From: Dryomyza anilis
Taxonomy: Eukaryota > Arthropoda > Insecta > Diptera > Dryomyzidae
Direction of reading: 5' to 3'
Assembly (NCBI GenBank): GCA_951804985.1
Contig: OX638133.1
Location: 69,012,367 to 69,076,366, forward strand
Length of the DNA: 64,000 nt
Of the stretch, positions 11,721-24,800 are shown in pieces. The notes below the pieces were generated by a model that was given only the letters and a program-made list of their open reading frames with translations, made no database searches and was not told the origin of the DNA. The first letter of the stretch is position 1, and the number at the start of each line of letters is the position of its first letter. A program made the position numbers and the translations under genes.

Positions 11721-12650
11721 ATACATAAGTAATTTTGTGGTTTTTTAAAAATCACGTTGCGCAGCAGGAGTAGAAAATACTAAATTTACCCAAGTTTTCA
11801 CTTAAATTTTACTACAAAATGTATTATTTTTAATATTATTAAGAGAAGGACATATTGCAATAACTGTAGTTCGTTTTTGATTTCTGTATTTTTTTAATAA
11901 CAATTTCTTTCATTTGACTTGATTTTACTACATAATGTACTAGAAATTCGTTTTAAACATATTGTAATAATTCTACTTGGTTTTTGATTTCTATATTTTT
12001 AAAAATTTTTGAAGTAGGAATTATTGGCATCGAATGTGTAGAGGTACAAAAGAAACCCAATGAAGGTTAGATTTTATTTATGGTTCCATCTTCATCATCA
12101 TGAAAATATAAAATATATATTTTGAACAAACTTTCACAGTTATTTATGACACTTAATTTTTTTAAATAATATATTTTTTTTTGGTTTTTATACAGAATGC
12201 AGTAAAAATAAATTCAGATTTATTATTTTACTTTTTAGAGAAAATAAGTAGATTGTAGAGTAGATTGTAGAGTGTATAAGTAGATTGTAGAAATAATGCA
12301 TATGTAGTAATTTTGGTGCAATTTTCATTAAATGAAATTAATATATAGATGCAAACGTAATAATTTTCTACATATTTCTGAAAGTTTAAATAAATACAAA
12401 ATGTAGTTATTATTACTACAATTGTACCAAAATTGTTTACACAGTTAAATGTATTTATTTTTATAACATACAAAACAACTACATCAATGCAAAAAAATGG
12501 ATTTACTTTTGGACATAAATCAAATACATATGTATTATTTTAAATACATTTTTACTTTCTCTTTACTACAGTAATTTTTCGGTGCATGCAACTAAAATAG
12601 CAAATAAGTTAAATCAAAATTGCAAGTTAAAATTATCTCAGCGGTAAGTA
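11721..12650. other. AT-rich DNA with a short GTAGATTGTAGA tandem
   Basis: Three to four copies of a word about GTAGATTGTAGA lie at 12250-12290. No gene is seen. Confidence 0.5.
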
Positions 12651-13900
12651 TGAAAAAAACATCAAATAATACATAACACGTCACATCATTTTCGAATCGA
12701 TCGGCTTCTTTGGGTTCCCAGCAGATCTACGTCCGCACATTAGAAACACGCAATTGTAATCCTTTGACAAAAGATCAAAGATATCCTCTGATCGCAGCGA
12801 CTCCACCTATAATAACCACTCATTTAATGCCACGACATATCCACAAATTGAGTGACTGACGGACACAAAAGGACACCTTGCTGTGAACTCGATTGTTACT
12901 AACGCGATTGTGTCATTTTTCAAAATTAACATAAATTAACGATTTTCAGCACATCATACTATTTGTCTATTGATCTACAATACATAATGCTGATGTCTCC
13001 AACGCTTTACGTGATGTTACCTCAATTTGAGGGACTGATTATCCTTTTTACAACACACGTTCTAAACAATTCCCAAACAAGGTGTTCATTGAAAATACAC
13101 CATCGTATCATCATCGTATCAAATACGGAGTTGAGGCCTAGGGCTCGAGATAAAAACACATCAAAACCAGCGCCAAACAATGTCAAACAAGTTGCTACAA
13201 TTTCATCAAATTTTCGACGCGGTTGACGGGGCGATAATCCTGTCGTGCCGTCTCGTGGCACGAAAACTTAAATCCTTGAAAGTCGCCGCAGGTGTTTGAA
13301 AAATACCGCCAACACCGGATGAGTTGGAGAAAAATTGGGTCAGTGATAGAGCCAAATATACATTGATTGAAAAGTGGCAAAGGATTTGCTGAGATTTGTG
13401 TGACTCAAAAATAAGTGAAAACCCGAATTAAATTAATGCAAAGGTAGTGCCAGTGGACTGAACGTGATGGTAGCCATGTTACGTGTTGTCGTCGCTTTAA
13501 TGGCATAAATAACGTATTTTCATTATATGAAATAAATTTATATTTAGGGAAAAAGGCGCCAATTTTAAACATTTAATTTTTAAATTGTCATAAAACACGC
13601 AACTTGTGTCAACAGCGCGCCAGAACCGTTGTCATTCAGTTGTCACAAAATCCTGAGTAGTCAGACTGATCCAATTAAGCAGCGTTACCCAACACAAATG
13701 ACAAATAACGATTTATTTTTTTGTCTATTTGTAGCTTTGTCCAGCAAGAAACCACAAAAATTCACATCGTACACAGGATAATAAGGATTAAAAAGTGCCG
13801 CGAAAAACTAGACAAGATATTAATTAGTAACTCGATTGTGAGCGACCGACGAACTTGAAAAGTATCCAGTTACGCTGCGTTGAGTTGAGGCCTGATTGCA
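12651..13900. other. Unique island upstream of the TGACAG cluster
   Basis: Mixed-composition DNA not matched elsewhere in the window. Short frames overlap on both strands (for example 12963-13226 + and 13022-13261 -), without recognisable domains. It is a candidate regulatory DNA block together with the next entry. Confidence 0.4.
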
Positions 13901-14170
13901 GGCACAAACAGCAGAAACTGTCAACACCGCTGACAGTTGTCAGCAATCAAAAACATCACATGTGACAACAGCATTTTAAAATGTCAGCAAGTTTGTCAAA
14001 AAAATCAAAAAATGTGCAAAAATTATTTAAAAACTCAACTGCTGCCGCTGCTTAATTGCATTGATTAGACGTTGACAGCCAAAACGTCAAATGTGACAAC
14101 TGTCAGGCTGACCGCCTGCGGTGAGAATTTGCAAATGTGCCACACGCAGTGAGCTGTCAGAAATTCGCTC
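13901..14170. promoter_or_regulatory. Candidate enhancer: cluster of TALE homeodomain (TGACAG) sites
   Basis: TGACAG or its complement occurs at 13918, 13931, 14073, 14100 and 14154, five times in about 240 bp, with further GACAA/TTGTC words between. The site at 13931-13942, TGACAGTTGTCA, is one base from the inverted pair known for TGIF-type (Achintya/Vismay) proteins; TGACAG itself is the Homothorax/Meis half-site. The target gene is not known; Kr is the only gene in view, 41 kb away. Function is inferred from motif density alone. Confidence 0.4.
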
Positions 14171-16040
14171 ACATAATTAAGTCCTTTTACAATTTGCGCA
14201 AAAAAACGAGTCAAGAAAAACCTTTGGGCAATTTCAAAGTGAAATTGTCAACTGGCATGAAGAATTTTAATTTTTAACGCTGCCAACACCTTGAATTTTA
14301 GTTGTTATCCTTTAAAAATTGCTTTTATTATTTTTATTTTTTGATAATTAATCACTGTAAGCAATTCATTCATCGATTCAGACATTATTTTCAACTTGTA
14401 TTAATACTGCATAACTGTAGCATGTTGCATTCGGTGTCCTTTGCGTGTGTCCTTTTTGTCTTTGCCACACTCAGCTACTTGATTTATGATTGTCGTCCCA
14501 TTCTCCTTGCACGCAGGTCTTACAAAACTCTTCTGCGTGGTACTGCGTGCTCCTGCGACAGCATCGTCCCGAAACAATTGTTCACCACATAGCCTGCATC
14601 ATTGCAGCCAACTCCTGCTTATTGTCCCCAAATGTCGCCGATCCTTTGACTTTGTTTGGCATTTTTGTTTTGTGCGTTTCTACTTCATCTTTTTTTAACT
14701 TTGTTCACTTGGTACTTGTGACATTTTTCACGCTTTTTATACTTTTTGATATCCTTAAACGCATACCTTGCAACATTGCATTCATAGCATATCCTTCATT
14801 AATCATAATGTTCCATAGAAAGTTATTGTTAAGATTTCTAACAAAATCGCGTATCATCAGCACGAATTTTTCAATCGATATTTTTAGAAAATCCTTTGCG
14901 TATTTGTTTTGATAGTAGTACTTGTTAATTGAAGTGTGTAAAGGACGCTCAGTCAGACGTTTTGAAGTTTAACTATAATATGTGAATATGGTTCACACTA
15001 CTTGAAATGTTATTTTTTACTACCTTAAGTTATACGCTAAATTGTTATTAAAAAGCTTTGTATTTTATAATAAGGGAAATCATGTCAACCACGTAAAACT
15101 CGTAAAGAGTAGACATTTATAGAAAATTCGCTAAGAACTGTTTTTGTTTGAAAGAAACGAAAATTAATTTTCAGAAATTAATTTTAAATTAAAATTTAAA
15201 TCGATTTATTTTATTTATAAGTTAAAATATTTATCGATTTTCGTACTTTCAATAAAAAAAAATTATATGAATAATAAAATTATTTACAATACTTTTTTAA
15301 TTGTTTGGGTTGTTTCAAAAACATATTTGTAATAAATTATTTGAATATTTTCACATTTCTTTTATTTACCATAGTTTTCTTCCAATTTTTGAAAAAGGGA
15401 TTTGGTAAGAACTGATACTACTATACAACATGTTCTACTTCCTATTCTATTATCAATTATTTTTGTTTGAAATTGTCTCAAAATCAACGATTTCTGTTTC
15501 GCGAAATTATAACAAATATACTCAGAAGAAAATGTTCAATTAAGTACTTTGATACGACTCTTGATCTATGGTTCATGTGCTAATAGTTATTTATTTTTGA
15601 ATCGAAAGTTTTCTAATTAATTTCATAGTACTCAAACAATTCAGCACCATAAATTTAAATATTTTAATATTATTATTTTTAAATAGAATAAATACTGTTG
15701 TTTTAATGGTTTCCTCCTATAGAAAACATAAACACGAATAAAGACATGTTCGCTTTGTTTGTCATTCTGCGTGTTTGCTCAAAATGGTCACAAGTATTTT
15801 TTTTTTAATAATCCACATTATTAAACGACCCATTTGTAAGGACTCAATGTATTAAATGTAAATTCACTACATTTAACCTTTCTTTATTTATTACAGAAAA
15901 TAAATAATATATCGAACTTCTACGATGACAACAGACTCAAAAATAAATACAGACTCAAGTATTACAAACAGTTATAGAAAACTGAAGCGAACATTGAATG
16001 TGTCATAACCTTTTGCAACGAGAACTGTCTTTTTATGTGC
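14171..16040. other. AT-rich intergenic DNA
   Basis: The frame at 14490-14912 (140 codons) has no recognisable domain and shares its DNA with two other frames, so I do not call it. Nothing else is supported. Confidence 0.5.
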
Positions 16041-16243
16041 CCCCAGAAAAAAAAATACTATATAAGTAATAGTTTTTTACTATTAAATATAGTGAATAAT
16101 CGGAAAATACCATTAAATATTAGAAAATACCATGACATTGCCATTGAGTTTATATGAAAAGATTTATTTTTTGTAAACTATTAAATCAATAATTGCCCTA
16201 TTGACCAATTTTAATGGGATTTGAGGGAATTTTTTTTTGGGTG
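16041..16243. mobile_element. MITE family B
   Basis: The termini CCCAGAAAAAAAAATACTAT and TTTTTTTTGGGTG form an inverted pair. The interior matches the copy at 16756-18168, which identifies the uninterrupted form of the site where the hAT-like element inserted. Confidence 0.75.
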
Positions 16244-16755
16244 TGTGTGAGTTTGAAATGAAATGAATTTTACAATAAATTAACTAAAATCTATTTTTGT
16301 TTTAATAAATTATTAGCCAAATGAAATTCAACTATACCATAAAATTAATAAATATGCTTATTGAAATTAAAAGAATATATTATAAAATGTCATATTGTAT
16401 TAACAGTTTGTATATTATTGAACTAATGGTCTGCATCCTATTAACCAATTTAAATAGTCAAAATAAATGTTTTTCTATTGAAAAACTATTAATTTACAAT
16501 TTTTTTTATGGATGCAGTATTCCATGTCTTATATGTATTATTTACTAAAAAATTAAATATCAATTATTTTGCAACAAATCAATTAATATTTTTAAATATC
16601 ACAAATAGTTTCAAATATCTGTAATTGAGTAATTTGTAATTTGTTTCGGGACGTAATACATTTCAAACATCTTTGTTTTCTTAGTGCACTTTAGTAGAAA
16701 ATGCATTGGGAATTTGAAAAATTCTCTACACATACTTATATTTTTAGATTTTCTA
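16244..16755. other. AT-rich spacer
   Basis: Words like 'CTATTGAACTAA' and 'CTATTAACCAATTTAAATAG' suggest eroded family B fragments. No gene. Confidence 0.45.
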
Positions 16756-16922
16756 CACCCAGAAAAAATACTATATATATAATAGTTTTTACTATTAAAA
16801 ATAGTCAATAGGATAAATTACCATTAAAATACCATTAATACCATTAAAATACCATTAAAATACCATTAAATACTAGAAAATACCATGACATTACCATTGA
16901 GTTTATATGAAAAGATTTATTT

Positions 16923-16930
16923 GTTGTATA
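16923..16930. repeat. 8-bp target site duplication, left copy
   Basis: GTTGTATA, matched exactly at 18095-18102. It restores the uninterrupted MITE sequence when one copy is removed. Confidence 0.85.
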
Positions 16931-18094
16931 CAAGGATTGAAACCGTAACCAAACCGAAACCGATATCCGTTTAAAACCGTTTCATTTTTAAAACCGAAAC
17001 CGTTATACGAAAATCAGAAATAAACCGATATCCAAAACCGAAATAAACGGTTTCGATTTTATACCGGTTAAAAACGGGTTTTAAAAAAGCATTAAAAGAA
17101 ACAGGAAAACATATTTTATTTCATATAGAAGATCTTAAGTACAAGGTATGTTTAAATGTCATTTATTAAAATTTTGAGTTCCCAAAATACATTTTTTTTG
17201 TTGTACAAAAATTCACATGTTGTTTTTTAAGAAACGTTGTTTCCAAATAATAGTATTTGGTCTAAAATTTGGTAAAATAAAGTGGGACAAGTTTTGAAAA
17301 GTTCATTTGATTATTTTTAAATTCTTTTAAATGATTTATTCAATAAAATACCATTAATAAGTCTGAGTTTGATTGATTTTTGAATGATTTTTTCAAAACA
17401 CCAAAATTTCGGACATATATATTAAGGATACTTATAATAAGGTAACAAAAAAACAATGGTGATACAAGAAAAAGTTAGTAACTAATACGGAAAATAAAGT
17501 GCAAGTTCGAACATTTCAAGTATAAAGGCCGATATTTATTTGCAGATATACGGTTCACTGAATTGTTGAAATTTAATTTCTATGGTTTTATGGTTGGAAA
17601 TTGTACATAATTCTTCTTCTTTTCATGAAGTTTAAGAACATTTACCGATTCTTCTTGATTTTATTTAAGGTTCGCTTTTCGGCTCTTCTCTGACATTCAG
17701 ATCATATCTCAAGTGAAGTCAAAATGTTACTTTTTATTGACTTGTGGTCACAATTGAATTTTTTTCTTGGCGAAATCAATTAAATAATTCATATAACACA
17801 ATATTTTCACCAAAATAACAACAAACATTGTTAAATTACGTTTCCCACTTTACCCCAAAATAACAATTTGAACATAACTTAGCACAATATAAACAATATT
17901 AAATTATTTGAAAATTATGGAAAAAAAGAAATTTTATACAAAAACCGAAATCAAAACTGAAACCGTAACTTGGAACCGGTATACCGAAACCGTTTCGTAA
18001 TAAAAACCTAAAACAGAAACCGTAACCGAAACCGAAACGCGGAAAAAACCGAAATCGAAATCGAAACCGTTATTCGTTTAGGTTTCAATCGTTG
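16931..18094. mobile_element. hAT-like non-autonomous element, 1164 bp
   Basis: The ends are CAAGGATTGAAACC and the complement of CAACGATTGAAACC, a 14-bp inverted repeat with one mismatch. The 8-bp direct repeat GTTGTATA flanks it at 16923-16930 and 18095-18102; 8-bp duplications are the hAT superfamily hallmark. Both subterminal regions (16940-17060 and 17940-18080) are crowded with ACCGAAACCG-like words, possibly transposase-binding repeats. No transposase frame is present. A decayed relative seems to lie at 43325-43460. Confidence 0.8.
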
Positions 18095-18224
18095 GTTGTA
18101 TACTATTAAATCTATAATTGTCCTATTGACCAATTTTAATGGGATTTGAGGGAATTTTTTTCTGGGTGTAGCATAAAATTAAATGGAGATCAAAATACTT
18201 GAAGTGGTCACTATATGAAATATT

Positions 18225-18866
18225 AACCAGTTGGGAAAATTAGATCACATGGGAAATTTTAAAGTAGCGACATTTTATAGTAGGTGTTATTATAATAGTT
18301 AGGATTATCAAAATTATAGTCGGTCTAAGCCGACTATACATACCCTACACATATGTGTGGTTATCATTCAAAGTGGTATATAGGTCACCAGGGTATATGA
18401 ATCCTGAAAATAACTCCAAACTTTCAATCGGTGAAGAATTTCCATTCAGTTGATACCCATGTTTATATATGGGTAGGTGCACCGAATTTCGATTTTTTTT
18501 TTGGGAACCACAAGTCGTTTCGCGGGAGAACATTGTTTTCATGTATTTGAGCATGAAGTCAATATATATTTGACCAAAAAAAGTTTATCTGAATACGTAT
18601 ACAGTGAAATTCACCTGTAGATGTGTTTTATATGATAAATTTGAACATAAGAGGTCGGTTCACAGGTCATAATGGACTGATCATGCCCATTTTCACTGAC
18701 AGACAGCGTAGATATATAAGTAATGTAAATAAGGAGTTTCATTTATTTAGCTCTTCTAGTTTTAGCTCTTCTATATATACTTTTCCATACCGGAGATGCT
18801 TCCATCTGGGTGTTACAAACGGCGTACCAAACTGAATATACCCTTTCACTCTTAGTGTAGGGTATA
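18225..18866 (+). repeat. Dispersed repeat 'E', longest copy
   Basis: It runs from ACCAGTTGGGAAAATTAGAT to CACTCTTAGTGTAGGGTATA. A hairpin TATAGTCGG...CCGACTATA lies at about 18317-18340. A shortened copy with the same two ends is at 41704-41894, and an inverted copy at 7109-7673. The TATACCC...GGGTATA style of end with CTTGATCAG words resembles repeats dispersed through fly genomes; I cannot name the family. Confidence 0.7.
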
Positions 18867-18908
18867 CAAATATGCGGAAATTCTGACATGATTTAATCCA
18901 AGTGTATG

Positions 18909-19204
18909 TGGCCGCGGTAGCTCAGTGGCGAGCCGAAAGGTCCCTGGTTCAAGCCTGGACTGGTGCTAACAACATCTTTTCATAGAAACATTTTTCTATT
19001 ACGCGCTACCTCTCGGCAGTAAATGGCAAACCTACGAGAGTAAAACTTGCCTATGAAAAGCTCTCACCCGCCGTTCGGATTCGGCAATAAACTGTAGGTC
19101 CCACCACTTTGAGTACAAATATAACACGCACAGCTCAAAATGGTGAGAGAGCTCGGCCGAAGTTCTATACAGGACTGTAGCGCCAAACTATTATATTATA
19201 TTAT
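18909..19204 (+). mobile_element. tRNA-derived SINE
   Basis: The head has an A-box-like GGTAGCTCAGTGG and a B-box-like GGTTCAAGCC, spaced as in a tRNA gene but with part of the anticodon region missing. The shared body ('CTCTCGGCAGTAAATGGCAA', 'GCCGTTCGGATTCGG') and a (TTATA)n-type tail follow. Other copies are at 37733-38056, 40651-40944 and 60708-60985. Confidence 0.85.
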
Positions 19205-19439
19205 GTGTTTTAAATATAGAGTTTCCGTTAACGTTTCCGTAAATCCTTTTTACACCACAATAAATTAAATTGTAAATAATTTAAAATTTTATCGTAACCA
19301 ACACTTTTACATTAATAAGTGTTAATTGGCTTTATTTTATATTTGAACCACGAAATTCATAAAAAAGTACTTTGTTGTTAACGATGTTCTGCCCCGAAGT
19401 TATCGACTGTGTGAATAAATAGTGTGATTAATATTTATA
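19205..19439. other. AT-rich spacer
   Basis: Nothing recognised. Confidence 0.5.
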
Positions 19440-19806
19440 TATACCCAGTAATCCATTCGTTTCGACATCGTTACGAAATCAATGCTAGAATCTGGAGAAT
19501 TCACACGATATCTGACCCGTTCACGTAACTTATCGAATGTCAAAGTGTCGGATTATTCTCGATACGAGAAATTTTCGAAGTCGGAACGATATCAACGAAA
19601 ACACTAATCAAAGTTCGAGATTGCTTAAAAAAATATTGCGATATCGATGTGATAAACATTAATTAATGTATTTTGTCAAAGAATTTGAATGAAAGAGAAT
19701 ATTTAAAAATTAGAATCGATAAAACGAGATGGAACTTTTTCATTGAAGTTATTCGAGAAAGCTCTGAGGCATCGAAGGTCTACGAAACATGGCAGACTGG
19801 GGTCCT
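19440..19806. repeat. Dispersed repeat 'S'
   Basis: A diverged match to 36715-37098 in the same orientation. Shared words include TTGCGATA(T/A)(C/T)GATGTGATAAA and ACATGGCAGAC(T/C)(G)GG. It is rich in ATCGA/TCGAT words. Class unknown. Confidence 0.6.
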
Positions 19807-19860
19807 ATTCAAAATTACACAATTTGATTTTTAATTTAATTTTACAAAAATTAAATAATA

Positions 19861-20078
19861 CACTCAGAAAAAATATACCATAAAATTAATAGTTTTTACT
19901 ATTGAAATTAGTCAATGGGATAAACTATTAATTCAAACGGTAAATTCAATTGAATACTACAGAATACTGAAAATTTATTTTTGAATTTGTTTGAAAATAT
20001 TTATGTTTTGTATACTATTAAATCAATAACTGTCCTATTGACAAATTTTAGTGGGATTTTAAGAGTTTTTTCTGAGTG
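19861..20078. mobile_element. MITE family B, intact
   Basis: CACTCAGAAAAAATATACCA and TTTTTTCTGAGTG form the inverted termini, with TA on each side. Length 218 bp. Confidence 0.85.
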
Positions 20079-20600
20079 TAGTAATTCTTTATGTGATTTC
20101 GGATATTTTGTTGAACTAAGTTTTCGACTGCAATTTTTCGAATTAACTGCTTAATTTTCATTTTAAATTAAAGAATCTTGTTGACATTTGAAAACATTTA
20201 ACATCACAGAAACCAAAAAGTAAATCGATTGATTACGGAAACTACTGCTTACTTTGCTTAATGAAAGGTGACTCAGTTTTTCTATTTTGTATACGTTTTA
20301 CAACACTTTACTTTAAATGTTTGAATAATTAAAAAAAACTCAAATTATTATTTAAAAAATTATGTTGTAACCGAAATATAAAATCGTTATTCTGAACTGC
20401 GGCAATATTTTTGAAATATTATTTGACAAGAAATATTTAAAATATAAAAACGTAGACTCGACAATAATATTTTCTATTAAAAATTTAAAAAAACTGCAAA
20501 ATATTCTCAGACATAAAAAAACAAAATCCGCGACAAAAATAAAACTATTTTTTTATAAATATTCCTTCGATACTGTGTGATACTTGGTGTGATTATAATT
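20079..20600. other. AT-rich spacer
   Basis: No gene or element termini seen. Confidence 0.5.
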
Positions 20601-21260
20601 ATTTTTTTTTTTTTTGTTTGTCATAATTGCACTCTTTGACAATAGCAAAAACAACAAAAAATGATTATTTAAATTTTTTGACAATTCAGTCGCCTGATAA
20701 CTTCTGAAACTGTTGCTGCTGCTGTTTTTGTTGTTGCTGTTACTCGTTGACTACGTGATGGATTTTTGTTTGGATCGGGTGCAGCGTCCGACCCCGTTGA
20801 TAAGCGCCACAAATCCTTGATCTTGAAGAGCTGCGCAGCATAAATGCGAGCGGCTGGGTGACTAGAATTTAGAAGCAACATCAACGCAGCCCCAGGCCTT
20901 GAGTGGTGCGAATGGTGTTTGAACCCATTGTAGTCGTTGTCGCCAATTCACTCCTCACATCCAATCCAACGCATTAATGCAAATGAAGTAGCAGCAACAA
21001 TAAAAACAACAACAACAACAACAACTGCAACAACATTAATAACATGCGAATAATATATGTTGCTCTGATAAGCTGATTGCCGAAAATAACAACATTAAAA
21101 AGCGATTTTGTTTCGACTGATAAAAACACCAGCAGCAGCAACAGCAACAGTAGCAAGCAGCAGATTAACAACAACAAAAACAACAACAATCATAAAAACT
21201 GATGATCGAAAAGTTTTGAAAATTAATCGCTGGAGTGCAATCATTTCGAACGCTTTGCTG
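20601..21260. other. Unique island rich in CAA/CAG triplet runs
   Basis: Runs of CAACAA and CAGCAG words on either strand (20710-20740, 20990-21040, 21130-21190) sit in otherwise unique sequence. Such runs are common in fly regulatory DNA and in glutamine-rich coding exons. No frame is longer than about 71 codons and no splice context is convincing, so I favour non-coding. Confidence 0.4.
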
Positions 21261-21410
21261 CTTGGTTACAGCGCAATGTTTTGAACTCTGCCTCCGATAA
21301 GGGATTTTGGGAATTGATACAATGTAGTATGTCTGACGAACGAAATCTGCAAATAGCTGGCATAAAAGGGGATCTTTATGCAGTAATCAAAATTCATATT
21401 TACTTCGGTT

Positions 21411-21640
21411 CAGTTGATTTTACATCATATTTAACACTACTCTACACAAGGTCAGTTCCAGAAGTATGATTTGGGGGGGGGGGCTTTTTTCCAATTTTTT
21501 CTAAAATGCGCCCAAAAATTTATTTTCAGTTGATTTTACATCATATTTAACACTACTCTACAAAAGTTAAGTTCCAGAAGTATGATTTGGGGAGGGCCTT
21601 TTTCCATTTTTTTCTAAAATGCGCCGCAAAAATTTATTTC
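21411..21640. repeat. Tandem duplication, period 116 bp
   Basis: CAGTTGATTTTACATCATAT starts at 21411 and again at 21527. The two copies agree through 'CTAAAATGCGCC'. The first contains a run of a dozen G residues which the second lacks. Confidence 0.85.
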
Positions 21641-24589
21641 GCGCCCTTTTTTATATTTTCTCATCAAATACAGTGAATAATGAATTATACACAACTGTAT
21701 TTCTTTAAACCAACTTTTTTTCTTTAAATCAACCGTTTTATTTGCTTAAAAACAAAAAAATATAGGGTGCGGTCGGATCCGTGGTACCCTAGAAAAAACG
21801 ATATCCAGTGCAACTACATATTTGATCATATAGGTACTCAAATGAAAGGTAATAATGCCACATTTGTAATTACATGGTTATTTTTATGATCTTATAACCA
21901 TAGCGATTAGGATTTGTAATTATGTAAAAAATAAAATTAAAATGAAATGCTGATTGTTGAGAAAAATATTTAATTATTTATCAAAATGACGAAGAAAATT
22001 TTGAAATGAATAGGTAACGCTGAAACGCTTTTTTAAAATTTTCTAGAAGTGGCCCAACAGTTAATTATAATATTTCGTTGGCAAGATATATCGAAGAAGC
22101 GGCGCAGGCGAAATTTTTTATAAAATATTAAATTTTATATTTTTTAAAACATAAATACAAAAGTATTATTCGTGTATAAAATGAACTCAGTTGTTAAAAC
22201 TAAAAAGGCTCCTGAGGTTACTGGGGTTATCAGATCATGAACATAATAACATATTAATCGTGAGATCAATATCTTTCATTTCAATACCTACATGTTTGCC
22301 AATTTGTTTGTTTGTTTGGAGATTTTTTGGTAGGAGTAACGACTTTTTTTCCATATATATATCAAAAATAATAATAAATTTAGATTTTAATAAATATGTA
22401 TCTAAAATAAAAATTATAATTGAATTTTGAAAGTATTTATCAAAAATAATTATTTTTAACTTTAATAATATTAACTCTTATATATATATTTCTCAAATAT
22501 AATTATTAACAAATATTTTAAAATTTAATAGTCCTATAATAAAAATAAGACCATAAATTAAAAATGTTCATCGAATGTTATCTAATGGTACCATTTGTTT
22601 TACAGTGCCATCATTTCTTACAATGACTTTTTACATATAAATTAGAAAAAATTAATTATTTTTGGTCTCTGATTTTAGGAAGGTGTACATAACTCAGTAC
22701 CCTTTGGAAACAAAATTCAATTTGTGTATTATATTAAAGGTGATCAATACCGACATCTCGTTGGAAAACTACTTCAGATATTCACAATGTATTTTTAATG
22801 ATTATTTTCACTTATTTTAATTTGATTTTTTTTTAAGTATAACATTCGACCAATTGTACCATTTGTACCAAACTTAAGTTTTACATTTAACCTAGTTTTT
22901 TATACCATTTATTCATGAAGTAAAAGGTAATAGTTACTTGACCAATTATTAAATTAATTACAACAGTTCTTTTTAATTTCAAAAATACTAAAAACGTAAA
23001 AATCGGATTATAAATCGTCGTTATAGAACTAAAAGTCATCAAATAAATTTTGTTCCAATATCGATTTTTTATTGTTAATAACTTCTTCAATTATAATTTG
23101 AAACAATCATAACCTTTTAGCGCAGTGCCGATTGGACATACTTAAAAACTATATTTTGTGAATATTTGATTTTTAATTGTGAAAAATACACCAACACGTC
23201 TAAAACTATGAATTGTCGAAATTAACACATATAAATCGATCGATATTTTTTTAAAATATAAAAACAAAATATTGGCACAAAATTTGTAAACCAATTGAAT
23301 AGAAATTAATTAAGCTTTTTAAAGTATGACATACTAAAAATATTTATTTTGGTTTTATTGCTGTATAAAACAATCGATAACACGGAAAATTATCGAAATA
23401 TCGAAAATCCGATTACGTATAATTTTTTTTCGCAAATAGTTCTACAAGATTGCATACTCGAAATATTGTTTTGAAATATTCTAAATTTTGACTCCTAGTA
23501 CAATCCTCTTTGTACTTGCGGCACGTGTTCCCGTTGTTCAAATTCAAAAAAATTTTGAATATCTTATTTTTTTGTCTCTAATAAACAATCATAGGGGGTG
23601 AGAAAACTAAAAATCGAAAAAAGTGTCAAATAAGTGACACCCTAATGCTCATTTTATACTATTAAATTTCACTATTAAAAATCATGTACATAGTTCTATT
23701 GTTTAAAAATTCTTCAAACTTAATTTTTATAATTGAATTTAATAGTTAAAATTAATAAGTAAACAATTCGAACATTTTTGACCAATTATAACTCTATTTC
23801 CGAAATATTTCGATATTCAGCCAAATGTGGCCTAAAGAAATGGGTTAATAAATTTTACTAGAAGAACGCCCAGAAAAATTAAATATTTGAGACTAAATGC
23901 CATAAAAATGATGATAAAGTTCAAGTAATGATTTTCGAACAGAAAATTGTGACACTATGCTAATTTTTCGAAGTTCAATATTAAAGGAAAACAAAAACGA
24001 ATATTAAAAAAGCTTTATAATAAATACTATTTGCTCATAGCTGATGTCAAAAATTTTAGGTCAATAATACACTAGGCACCCGTATTTCAAAATTTAAACA
24101 AGGACATTTTGTTCGAACAAATTTTTAAAGAAGTTAAGACATTTTCTGCGTTAAACCATGGAAAACTTTCAACAATTGCATTTTATTTTGGTGAAACAGT
24201 TTTTTACTACGTCCAAGAGATAGTAATAATGTTTTTCATCGACCAAAACTCTGTATCTTATTATGTAGTGAACATTTTTGAATGCGGTTTTGATTGGGAA
24301 TTGATGAAATATGATTCCCGACGATTCTAGCGGCCAGGTTCCGCACTAATCGGCAATAAAAGTGGATATGGGGTGAAATGTTATTCATTCACCTATAAGT
24401 TAAAATTAATTCCAGCTTAAAGACTTTTAAACCTTTTACTTTGAACGTTCAAATTCGAAATTTTGAACAAATTACTTCTACTATACTACAAACTAAAAAA
24501 CGAAACAATCATGTATTTCGTAAAAATACATAAAATATATCCAGTATTTAAAAAAAATGTAACTACAGCGCAATATCTTTATTTTTATT
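21641..24589. other. AT-rich intergenic DNA
   Basis: No supported gene over nearly 3 kb. A word near 22990-23040 ('ATCGTCGTTATAGAACTAAAAGTCATCAAATA') echoes 32590-32630, suggesting an old shared repeat. Confidence 0.5.
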
Positions 24590-24800
24590 GAAAATCATTA
24601 ATATTGGTATTAAAAGGAAGAGATAGAAATTTAATATGTACTACAGATATGATGCATAGGATAGTGTCTACATTTGGTTCTCAAATACAGTTTTCTCAAT
24701 AAATCAATGGTAATATATCGGTCACTTCAGGACCTTTATGTTCATATATCTCGTAAACCTGACGTGATAGGGCCTAATGTTCTTAGGTGATATTTCTTCA
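24590..24800 (-). repeat. Dispersed repeat 'T', inverted copy
   Basis: The reverse complement matches 27781-28000, including 'ATCACGTCAGGTTTACGAGATATATGA' territory and 'ACTACAGATATGATGCAT'. A third, more diverged copy follows at 28280-28500. Confidence 0.75.

Larger units (their letters stand above)
16756..18168. mobile_element. MITE family B, split by a nested insertion
   Basis: The left part is 16756-16930 and the right part 18103-18168. The outer ends CACCCAGAAAAAATACTATA and TTTTTTCTGGGTG are each flanked by TA, the presumed target duplication. Between them sits the hAT-like element, so this MITE is the older of the two. Confidence 0.85.

Noticed and set aside
14490..14912. 140-codon frame in AT-rich DNA
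   Set aside because: Overlaps two other frames, hydrophobic low-complexity content, no domain.
18909..18960. Functional tRNA gene (also at 37980-38044, 40870-40944, 60708-60800)
   Set aside because: A and B boxes are present but no intact cloverleaf; each is joined to a shared SINE body.
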